Positions 56,466 to 64,000 of a stretch of 64,000 bases of DNA are shown one piece after another; positions within the stretch are counted from its first letter, which is position 1, and each line of letters starts with the position of its first letter. The notes below the pieces were generated by a model. That model searched no databases and was not told the origin of the DNA. It saw nothing but the letters and a program-made list of their open reading frames with translations. The stretch lies in NCBI GenBank assembly GCA_016793465.1, contig JAEUJW010000060.1, positions 1-64,000 on the forward strand, written 5' to 3'. A program made the translations under genes and the position numbers. Source of the stretch: Myxococcales bacterium. GTDB lineage: Bacteria; Myxococcota; Polyangia; Nannocystales; Nannocystaceae.

Positions 56466-56471
56466 ACGCTA
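56466..56471 (-). promoter_or_regulatory. -10 element of likely leaderless promoter (TerB-like gene)
   Basis: TAGCGT on the minus strand, 8 nt before ATG 56457. Confidence 0.4.
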
Positions 56472-56576
56472 CCAGGCGCGCGGGGCTTGTCAATCGGGGG
56501 GCCGCGGCGCCGGCGCGGCCCAGGCGCGGGCGGGCTTCGGCGGCGGGGCGTCGGCCCGCCGGGACGCCTGACGGGG

Positions 56577-56582
56577 TATGCT
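56577..56582 (+). promoter_or_regulatory. -10 element of likely leaderless promoter (DUF2007 gene)
   Basis: TATGCT 6 nt before GTG 56589, the same hexamer and spacing as at 9236. Confidence 0.5.
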
Positions 56583-56588
56583 CGGGCG

Positions 56589-57080
56589 GTGGCGGAGCCG
56601 CCGTTCACGGTCGTGGCGACCCTCGGGACCGTCGAGGAGGCCGAGATGGCCGGCGCCCAGCTGCGCGAGGCCGGCATCACGGCCCGCCTCGACAACGCGC
56701 AGACGATCAGCGTGATGCCGATGTACAGCGGGGCGATCGGCGGGGTCCGCATCGCCGTCGCTACCAGGGACGCGGCCCGGGCCCGCGAGATCCTCGGCGT
56801 GATGCAGGACCTCGTCGAGCACGACAGCCCGAGCGAGGAGACCGAGCCCGGATCGGCGCTGGCGCTGCGCGAGGGCGACGCGTGGATGCGCCGCGCGGCG
56901 GTCGCGGGCGGCCTGCAGTTCATCCTCCCGGTGGTGATGACGCTGTACTCGATCGGGCTCTTGCTGCTCCACGCGGGCAAGCCGATGAGCGCGCGGGGCC
57001 GCCGGCTGCGCGGGCTGGCGATCCTGTTCGACGGGATCGGCGTGGTCCTGCTGGTGCTGCTGCGCGTCACCTGCGGCTAG
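56589..57080 (+). CDS. DUF2007 domain membrane protein
   Basis: The 163-residue product has an N-terminal DUF2007-like ferredoxin-fold domain (res 5-65; FTVVATLGTVEEAEMAGAQL and LREAGI, then IRIAVATRDAARAREIL-type strand/helix), often described as signal-transducing and GlnB-like. Two C-terminal membrane helices (LQFILPVVMTLYSIGLLLL and ILFDGIGVVLLVLLRV) follow. GTG 56589 sits 6 nt after TATGCT. Its stop overlaps by 4 nt, tail to tail, with the anti-sigma gene. Role unknown. Confidence 0.72.
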   Translation: MAEPPFTVVATLGTVEEAEMAGAQLREAGITARLDNAQTISVMPMYSGAIGGVRIAVATRDAARAREILGVMQDLVEHDSPSEETEPGSALALREGDAWMRRAAVAGGLQFILPVVMTLYSIGLLLLHAGKPMSARGRRLRGLAILFDGIGVVLLVLLRVTCG

Positions 57081-57715
57081 ACGCGGGCCCGGCGGTGGAC
57101 CAGCAGGCCGGCGACCGCCGCGAGCGCGAGCAGCATAAGCGCGGCGCCGAGGTGGCTGTGCAGGTTGTGCCGCAGGTCGGTGCTCGGGCAGTGCCACACG
57201 ATCGCGTCGAGGGCCACCAGCGCGATCCCGCCGGACAGCCACAGCGCGCCGCCGCGGCCGCGTCGCTGGATGAACGCGCCGCTCAGCACGGCGACGACGA
57301 ACAGCACGAAGCCGCTGCCGAGCGTGGCCCGCATGCACACGTCGACGCGCGCGGGCAGCAGCGCCTGGCCTTCGGGACCGGTCCCGGAGAACATGTCGAG
57401 GAGGCCAGGTCCGAGCGCGGCCCCGACGGCGGCGAGCGACGCGGCGAGCGCGAGGGCCACGCGCAGGCCGCGGGCGGGGAACCACAGCCCGAGGCCGACG
57501 GCCGGCAGCGCGACCAGGCAGAGCAGCCAGACCGCGAGCTGGAGCCCGAGCTGCCAAACGGGCTGGGCCCACAGGTCGGGGCGCACGCCGGTCAGCACGA
57601 GGAACCCGCCGATCAGCAGCAGCACCAGCACCAGCGCCGGGCCGAAGTGGCGCCGGCGCTCGCGGCGGAGCGCGGCGAGGTCGCCGGCGATCAGCGCGTG
57701 GGCGTCGTGGCTCAC
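57077..57715 (-). CDS. NrsF/DUF1109-like membrane anti-sigma factor
   Basis: The 212-residue product has about six membrane helices and a short cytosolic N-terminus (VSHDAHALIAGDLAALRRERR), the layout of NrsF-type (DUF1109) anti-sigma proteins. It starts (GTG 57715) inside the stop of the ECF sigma gene (GTGA), which is the usual arrangement of a sigma factor with its inhibitor. A Cys/His pair near the end (WHCPSTDLRHNLHSH) could sense redox or metal. The family identity is inferred mainly from context. Confidence 0.7.
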   Translation of the reverse strand: MSHDAHALIAGDLAALRRERRRHFGPALVLVLLLIGGFLVLTGVRPDLWAQPVWQLGLQLAVWLLCLVALPAVGLGLWFPARGLRVALALAASLAAVGAALGPGLLDMFSGTGPEGQALLPARVDVCMRATLGSGFVLFVVAVLSGAFIQRRGRGGALWLSGGIALVALDAIVWHCPSTDLRHNLHSHLGAALMLLALAAVAGLLVHRRARV

Positions 57716-58344
57716 GGGCGACCTCCGCGCAGCAGCACGAGCAGGATCACGGCGGCGCCGGCTCCGAGGGCCCGCGCGAGCGCCTTGTAGGCGCGGTGGG
57801 CCCGCACGCGCACGGCGCCCTCGCGGATCTGCAGGCGGCAGGCGATCTCGGCCATGCTGAGCCCGGCGAGCTTGTGCAGCTCGACGATCTCCCGCTGGGA
57901 CGCGGGCAGGCGCTCGAGGGCGGCGCGCACGCGGCCGGCGATCTCCTCGGCGGTGTCGCGGTCGACCTGCCACTCCTCGAGCGAGGGCAGGTCGGTCGGC
58001 AGCTCGGCGATCGGGTCGCTGCCCTCGGATCCGTCGTCGCGGCGGCGGCGCTCGCGGGTCTGGCCGCGCAGGTGGTCGAGCGCGAGGTTGCGGGCGATCG
58101 TCGCGTACCAGGCCTGGACCGCGGCGTCGGGGTCGGCGCCGCGGATCACGAAGCCCTCGCGCGCGAGGTGGGCCTTCAGCAGGGTCGCCTGCAGCAGGTC
58201 GTCGGCGGTCGCGGCGTCACGCACGAGCTTCAGCAACAGACCTTTGATGCGCGGGGTGAGGAGGGCGTGGAGCTGCCCGAAGGCCCGCCCGTCGCCGTCG
58301 AGGTAGCGGTCCATCAGGGCCGCCAGGCCGCGGATCGCGGTCAC
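57712..58344 (-). CDS. ECF-type RNA polymerase sigma factor
   Basis: The 210-residue product has sigma region 2 (about 22-95; LVRDAATADDLLQATLLKAH, WYATIARNLALDHLRGQ), and region 4 (about 138-190; LPASQREIVELHKLAGLSMA) with the HTH MAEIACRLQIREGAVRVRAH. A hydrophobic C-terminal segment (AGAAVILLVLLRGG) may tether it to the membrane. It begins at GTG 58344, overlapping the stop of the nitrilase-like gene, and ends overlapping the putative anti-sigma gene; all three are coupled. Confidence 0.9.
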   Translation of the reverse strand: MTAIRGLAALMDRYLDGDGRAFGQLHALLTPRIKGLLLKLVRDAATADDLLQATLLKAHLAREGFVIRGADPDAAVQAWYATIARNLALDHLRGQTRERRRRDDGSEGSDPIAELPTDLPSLEEWQVDRDTAEEIAGRVRAALERLPASQREIVELHKLAGLSMAEIACRLQIREGAVRVRAHRAYKALARALGAGAAVILLVLLRGGRP

Positions 58345-59222
58345 GCCGCGGGCTCCGGGGCCAACGTCAGCCGTCGCACCGATGTTTCACCGGTCAGGCG
58401 GCGATGCGCGTGGGTCGGCAGGTCGGCGCGCACGCGGGCGAGCAGATCGGCGCGCAGGACCGCGGTCGCGACCCCGTCGCCGCGCGAGGCCTCGGCGATC
58501 ACGCAGCCCCACGGGTCGACGATCACGCTGTGGCCGTAGCTGTGGCGCCCGTGGCCGTGCGCGCCGTGCTGCGCGGGGGCCAGCACGAAGCACTGGTTCT
58601 CGATGGCGCGCGCGCGGAGCAGGGGGATCCAGTGGTCCATCCCGGTCAGCAGCGTGAACGCCGAGGGCACCAGCAGCGCCTCGGCGCCGGCGGCCGCGAG
58701 CGCGCGATAGAGCTCGGGGAAGCGCAGGTCGTAACAGATGCTGAGGCCGAGGTGGACCCGCGGGGTGGCGAGCACGGTGGGGTGCTCGCCGGCCGCGACG
58801 GTGGTCGACTCGGCGAGGCGGGCGCCGTCGGGGAGGGTCGCGTCGAAGCGGTGGATCTTGCGGTAGGTCGCGGCGACCCGGCCGCGGTGCAGCACGACCA
58901 GGGTGTTGAAGAGGGTCCCGGGCGCCGCGCCGACGGCGGGATCGGGCCGCTCGGGCAGGCCGCCGAGCACGATCAGGGCGTCGCTGGCGGCCGAGAGCTC
59001 GCGCTGGGCGGCCAGGACCGGCGGATCGGACGCGCCGAGGTCGAGGGCCCAGGGGCTGCGGTCGAACCCCGGCGGGACCACGCCCCAGAAGTTCTCCGGC
59101 AGGACCACGAGATCGGCGCCGCGGGCCAGGGCCTCGCCCGTGAGTTCGGCCGCCCGCGCCAGGCTGGCCGCGGGATCGGGCCCGGCGCACATCTGGACGA
59201 CCGCCGCGAGCAGGTCCCGCAT
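58341..59222 (-). CDS. Carbon-nitrogen hydrolase (nitrilase superfamily)
   Basis: The 293-residue product has the E-K-C catalytic triad: E43 (VLPENFWG), K122 (YRKIHRFD) and C163 ([13 protein letters not shown]). The HRFD and [11 protein letters not shown] patterns point to the Nit1/Nit2 (omega-amidase, deaminated-glutathione amidase) branch rather than true nitrilases. ATG 59222 lies 8 nt after TATCCT. It is the first gene of a unit with the ECF sigma and its putative anti-sigma. Metabolite repair is the known role of relatives, and a link to stress signalling is suggested by the coupling. Confidence 0.9.
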   Translation of the reverse strand: MRDLLAAVVQMCAGPDPAASLARAAELTGEALARGADLVVLPENFWGVVPPGFDRSPWALDLGASDPPVLAAQRELSAASDALIVLGGLPERPDPAVGAAPGTLFNTLVVLHRGRVAATYRKIHRFDATLPDGARLAESTTVAAGEHPTVLATPRVHLGLSICYDLRFPELYRALAAAGAEALLVPSAFTLLTGMDHWIPLLRARAIENQCFVLAPAQHGAHGHGRHSYGHSVIVDPWGCVIAEASRGDGVATAVLRADLLARVRADLPTHAHRRLTGETSVRRLTLAPEPAA

Positions 59223-59230
59223 CGGCGCCG

Positions 59231-59236
59231 AGGATA
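59231..59236 (-). promoter_or_regulatory. -10 element of likely leaderless promoter (nitrilase unit)
   Basis: TATCCT on the minus strand, 8 nt before ATG 59222. Confidence 0.5.
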
Positions 59237-59496
59237 GCGGCAATCGGGTGGCGAGAGGGCTGTGATGTGCACCCGGCCGCCGATCGTCGCGGGCTGGTCG
59301 ACGCGACGGGCCGGCGATCCCAGGCAGCTCCGCGCCGCCGGGTCGCCGGTCTGGTGAGTCAGCCCTCGCCGGTCGTCGCCCGCGAGGGCCCCGTCCCGTC
59401 GTAAAGGATGGCCCTCGCCCCGGGGCCTCGCGTCGGATCGCCGGTCGGCGGGCGTCGGGGGTCGGGGAGGTGCCGGGGGAGGCCGGGGAGGGGGGG

Positions 59497-59525
59497 TTGC
59501 TCGGCTTTGGGCGCTGTGCTACCAA
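59497..59525 (+). promoter_or_regulatory. Candidate rimP operon promoter
   Basis: TTGCTC (59497-59502), 17-nt spacer, TACCAA (59520-59525) preceded by TGC. Transcription would start near 59532, giving a leader of about 70 nt. Confidence 0.4.
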
Positions 59526-59548
59526 GCGCCTGCATTTTGCCCGTCCCG

Positions 59549-59580
59549 AGCGAGCAGGCTGCGGCCCGGCTCGCTTTTTT
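59549..59580 (+). terminator. Terminator-like hairpin in the rimP leader
   Basis: AGCGAGC (59549-59555), a 13-nt loop and GCTCGCT (59569-59575) are followed by T's through 59580. It ends 22 nt before rimP ATG 59603. It may be an attenuator of the nusA operon or terminate upstream transcripts. Confidence 0.6.
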
Positions 59581-59602
59581 GTTCTCACCACTCGCCTCAC
59601 GC

Positions 59603-60409
59603 ATGGTCTCCCGACCCTCTCCCGCCCACGCCAAGCGCCCGACCCACGAGGACTCCGTCCCCGCTGGCGGTGACGTCGACGGCCACGAAGCGGCCGCCAA
59701 GCTGCTCGAGGACGCCGTCGAGCCGGTCGCGCGGGCCATGGGCTACGAGGTGGTGCTGATCGAGTGGGCGGGCGGGCGCGGCGGACGGATCGTGCGCGTC
59801 TACCTCGATCACCCGAGCGGCGTCAGCCTCGACGACTGCACGCGCATGAGCCGGATCTTCAGCAACGCCCTCGACGCCGCCGAGGCCGACCCGCAGACCC
59901 CGGCCCTGGCCGCGCTGCTTGCCCAGCCGTACACGCTCGAGGTCTCGAGCCCCGGGCTCGACCGCCCGCTGGTCAAGCTCAGCCACTTCGCCCGCTGCGT
60001 CGGCGGCCGGGCGGTGATCAAGACCCGCCACGCGATCCGCGGCGGCGACCCCGACCAGCGCACCTTCCACGGCCGCATCGTCGGCACCGCGGTCGACCCC
60101 GGCCACGCCGATGACGATCGCCGCGGCATCGTCAACCTGAAGGCGCTCGACGGTGATAATCTCTACGACATCGCGCTCGCCGACATCCGGCGCGCCCACC
60201 TGGTGTACGAGCCCAGCAACCCGGTCGGCCACAAGCCCGTCGGGACCGCCGCGGACACCGGGACCTCGGACCTCGAGCTCGAGGCCGACGAGGACGGCGG
60301 CTACGCGGACGACAGCGACGACGCAGACGAAGAAGATGTAAACGAAGCAGTCGAGGACACGGCGGACGACGACGACCTCGACGACGATTCAACGGGCCCG
60401 AGGGGCTAG
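59603..60409 (+). CDS. rimP: Ribosome maturation factor RimP
   Basis: The 268-residue product is a 30S subunit maturation factor. The core (about 30-200) has [52 protein letters not shown] and the C-terminal SH3-like region. It is longer than the usual 150-residue protein because of a basic N-terminal arm (res 1-30) and an acidic tail (about 215-268; many Asp/Glu). It heads the nusA-ylxR-infB cluster, as in many bacteria. A terminator-like hairpin lies in its leader. Confidence 0.95.
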   Translation: MVSRPSPAHAKRPTHEDSVPAGGDVDGHEAAAKLLEDAVEPVARAMGYEVVLIEWAGGRGGRIVRVYLDHPSGVSLDDCTRMSRIFSNALDAAEADPQTPALAALLAQPYTLEVSSPGLDRPLVKLSHFARCVGGRAVIKTRHAIRGGDPDQRTFHGRIVGTAVDPGHADDDRRGIVNLKALDGDNLYDIALADIRRAHLVYEPSNPVGHKPVGTAADTGTSDLELEADEDGGYADDSDDADEEDVNEAVEDTADDDDLDDDSTGPRG

Positions 60410-60441
60410 ACGCGGCGCAACACGGCAGAGGTCACGATCCC

Positions 60442-61860
<1,419 letters not shown>

Positions 61861-61907
61861 GACCCACGGGCCCCGGGCCGCGTTCATCCCGACGAGAACC
61901 GAACCAC

Positions 61908-62252
61908 GTGCATCCACACCAACCTGCCCATATCCCGATGCGAACCTGCGTCGGTTGCCGCACAGTAAAGCCTCAGGCCGAGCTGCTGCGCACGCGCTGC
62001 CCCGGTGGACGGGTCACGCCCGCCGGCAAGACGCCGGCCGGGCGCAGCGCTTACGTCTGTCCGTTGCGCGCCTGCATCGAGCTGGCCGTGCGCAAGGGCG
62101 GGTTCCGGCGGTCGTTCCGCAACAACGCGATCGCCGACACCGATGGTCTGTGGGCGGCGCTCGCGGACTCTCGTTCACACAAGCTTCATCACGGCCCGCA
62201 GGGTGACGACCCCAAGGCCACGAGTACGCATCCCTCGGGGAGGAATGCCTGA
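61908..62252 (+). CDS. ylxR: YlxR family RNA-binding protein
   Basis: The 114-residue product has the family signature IPMRTCVGCRTVKPQAELLR with AYVCPLRACIELAVRKGGFR. GTG 61908 keeps the conserved I-P before RTCVGC; ATG 61938 would cut these residues. The family is a small RNA-binding protein between NusA and IF2; a role with RNase P or transcription has been proposed elsewhere. The C-terminal His/Ser tail is variable. Confidence 0.85.
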   Translation: MHPHQPAHIPMRTCVGCRTVKPQAELLRTRCPGGRVTPAGKTPAGRSAYVCPLRACIELAVRKGGFRRSFRNNAIADTDGLWAALADSRSHKLHHGPQGDDPKATSTHPSGRNA

Positions 62253-62255
62253 GTT

Positions 62256-64000
62256 ATGGCGAAGATCCGCGTCTATGAGCTTGCCAAAGAGCTGGGCAAG
62301 GACAATAAGGAGATGGAAAATCTCATCCGCGGTCTCGGCGTCGAGATCAAGGGGGTGATGAGCACCCTCGACGACGACCAGGCCCAGGCGGTCCGCCGCC
62401 ACCTGTCGGGGGGACGTCGCGAGCCCGAGCGCCGCGGTCCGGGTCCCGCTCCGTCTGCAGGTCAGGCGGCAGCAGCCGCCCAACCGACGGGCCCCGCCGT
62501 GATCCGCCGTCGTGGCCTCGGCCCCCGTCCGACCGACGAGGAAGAGACCACGCCGCCGCCGCAGCGCCCGAGCTACTCGAGCTCCGAGCGCCCCGGCTAC
62601 GGCTCGCCCGACCGCAGCCACGCGCCGTCGTACCCCGGTTCGGAGCGCTCGTACCACGGTCCGAGCCAGCCCGAGCGCAGCCACGCCGCGCACTCGGCCC
62701 CGGAGCGGTCCAGCGCCGGTCCGGCGCCCGCGCCCGTGGTTCGTCGCCCGGTCGCCCCGACGCCTCAGGTCGCCAGCCAACCTGTCCCTCCGGCCAGCCC
62801 GGTCGTCCAGGCCGCGCCGCGCCCCGAGCCGATCCCGACTGAAGTCGCACCGTCCGCGGCCTCGCCCGCGCCGGAGCCCCCGGTCGTGCAGGAGCCGTCG
62901 CGCGTCGAGCCTCAGCCCGAGGTCCGCGCCGCCGAGCCGGCTCCCGCTCCCGCACAACCGTCGTCGCCTGCGCCGGCGCAGCCGGCTCCGCCGCGGCCTG
63001 CTCCGCCGCGTCCTGCGAACCCGCCGGTCTCCGCGAGCACGCCGCCCACGCATCGTCCCGCGAACCCGCCGCCCGGACAGCGCCCCGCGAACCCGCCAAT
63101 GACCCGTCCGGCCGCGCCCATGGCCCGCCCTGTCACGCCCGAAGCGACGCCCGAGGCCAAGCCCGCGGTCGGTTCGCGCATCCAGCTGCCGGCCAACACG
63201 CGCCGGCTGCCCGGCGGCATCGCCTCGCGCATGGACGAACCCTCCGGTCGCGACGCGGACCCCCGCGATCGTCACGACCACCCGCGTTCGTCGGATCGCG
63301 ATCAACGCCCCGGCGGTGATCGCTACCCCCGCGGCGAGGCCGTGTCGTCCTCGCCGAGCCCCGTCGGCCAGCCGCTGCGCCCCGGCGTGCAGACCCGTCC
63401 GGGCCCCGGCCGCCCCGGCGCGACCGGCATCACCGGCACGCGCCCGCTGCAGACCACCGGCACCAAGCCGCTGACCGACCGGCCAGGCCCGTCGCAGCCG
63501 CCCGCCCGCGCCCCCGAGGCAGCGCGTCCCGGCGCGCCGGTCCAGGCCCGCGGTCAGGTCCCGGCCGCCCCGGCGGCCCCCGTGACCCGTCCGGCCGCGC
63601 CGCAGCCCACCATCGAGACCGACGCCGAGACCGGCCGTCGCGTCGTCCGCAACGAGTCCGGCGTGATCGTCGGCGCTGCCTCGCAGCGCGCCGAGCCGAA
63701 GATCGTCGGCTTCATCCCGCTGGCCAACCGCGCCCGCCCGCAGCAGGTGATCATCACCGACGCGAGCGAGGAGCAGCAGCGCGGCCGCGCGACCGTCCGC
63801 AAGCAGCGCGAGGAGCGGGCCCAGGCCCAGGGCCGGCGCCGCAAGATGACCGTGCGCAACATGGGCCGCGGCCGCGCGGGCCCCATGTCCCCGCGGGTGA
63901 CCACCCAGGAGATGAGCGACGCGAAGAAGCGCATCCGCGTCGACGAGGTCATCCAGATCGCCGAGATGGCCCACCAGATGGGCAAGAAGGCGACCGCCGT
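62256..64000 (+). CDS. infB: Translation initiation factor IF-2 (N-terminal part, cut by window end)
   Basis: The 581 visible codons show the IF2 N-terminal helical domain (KIRVYELAKELGKDNKEMEN and LIRGLGVEIKGVMS). A very long Pro/Ala/Ser/Arg-rich linker (about 60-530) and a Lys/Arg-rich segment (KQREERAQAQGRRRKMTVRN) lead into MAHQMGKKATA, where the second IF2_N domain begins. The GTPase domain is outside the window. The proline/arginine-rich linker is long, as in other myxobacteria. A GGAGG-like site lies upstream of ATG 62256. Confidence 0.96.
   Translation, partial: MAKIRVYELAKELGKDNKEMENLIRGLGVEIKGVMSTLDDDQAQAVRRHLSGGRREPERRGPGPAPSAGQAAAAAQPTGPAVIRRRGLGPRPTDEEETTPPPQRPSYSSSERPGYGSPDRSHAPSYPGSERSYHGPSQPERSHAAHSAPERSSAGPAPAPVVRRPVAPTPQVASQPVPPASPVVQAAPRPEPIPTEVAPSAASPAPEPPVVQEPSRVEPQPEVRAAEPAPAPAQPSSPAPAQPAPPRPAPPRPANPPVSASTPPTHRPANPPPGQRPANPPMTRPAAPMARPVTPEATPEAKPAVGSRIQLPANTRRLPGGIASRMDEPSGRDADPRDRHDHPRSSDRDQRPGGDRYPRGEAVSSSPSPVGQPLRPGVQTRPGPGRPGATGITGTRPLQTTGTKPLTDRPGPSQPPARAPEAARPGAPVQARGQVPAAPAAPVTRPAAPQPTIETDAETGRRVVRNESGVIVGAASQRAEPKIVGFIPLANRARPQQVIITDASEEQQRGRATVRKQREERAQAQGRRRKMTVRNMGRGRAGPMSPRVTTQEMSDAKKRIRVDEVIQIAEMAHQMGKKATA

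Larger units (their letters stand above)
59223..59602. other. Divergent region and rimP leader
   Basis: This 380-bp region divides the nitrilase unit (minus) from rimP-nusA-ylxR-infB (plus). It holds a minus TATCCT element at 59231, a plus promoter candidate at 59497-59525 and a terminator-like hairpin at 59549-59580. The middle (about 59240-59490) is GC-rich and shows nothing recognisable. Confidence 0.5.

Overview
The window is very GC-rich, densely coded bacterial DNA, most like a myxobacterium (Myxococcota), probably near the Nannocystis/Plesiocystis group. The evidence is the set of secreted proteins. These include lipoproteins with Thr/Ser/Gly linkers, cysteine-rich DUF4215-type repeats with a CDDGN core, RCC1-like and fibrinogen-like domains, an AgmX/PglI-type C-terminal domain, and metalloproteases ending in Cys/hydrophobic/Arg tails like MYXO-CTERM sorting signals. 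Genus placement is inference.

Layout. 1-9.2 kb: typA (partial), a repeat-rich lipoprotein, a Tat-type pirin, a tail-anchored propeller protein, a lipid kinase and a PBP4-type DD-peptidase. 9.2-14.7 kb: a tightly coupled plus-strand operon (metalloprotease, membrane partner, HTTM protein, pirin) followed by an AgmX/PglI-like protein. 14.7-35.7 kb, minus strand: a choice-of-anchor-L lipoprotein; an ACP/acyl-AMP ligase/acyltransferase fusion; a two-gene DNA methylase plus PD-(D/E)XK-like pair; a second metalloprotease; a membrane-anchored DnaJ-C-like protein; FabH; UbiA; a LysR regulator; a phosphoesterase; and a single-chain aconitase-family protein with inverted domain order. 35.8-46.7 kb: a methyltransferase lipoprotein, coaE and a CoA transferase, engB, pyrK-pyrD, psd, a methyltransferase with a long disordered arm, and a structured leader before an RpoD-family sigma factor. 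46.7-52.8 kb: a vWA lipoprotein, a membrane spermidine-synthase-like protein, a DUF4215/fibrinogen-like lipoprotein and a phosphoribosyltransferase. 53-56.5 kb: a full-length bacterial major vault protein (MVP) homologue preceded by a TerB-like gene. 56.6-64 kb: a DUF2007 protein, an ECF sigma/anti-sigma/nitrilase operon, and the rimP-nusA-ylxR-infB translation/transcription operon (infB cut by the window end).

The most unusual signals are: the 900-residue MVP homologue; two tRNA-like elements, each preceded by the same conserved block and a GC hairpin, one lying just downstream of the MVP gene and the other overlapping a lipoprotein start codon; and a near-invariant TANNNT hexamer 6-9 nt before many start codons, which implies widespread leaderless transcription. 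Next come a dispersed palindrome (ACCTGTCC-N4-GGACAGGT) found between genes, across stop codons and in frame inside genes, and the two-gene methylase/nuclease-like locus as a possible defence system.

All functions are read from sequence motifs and remembered family features; no database search was run.
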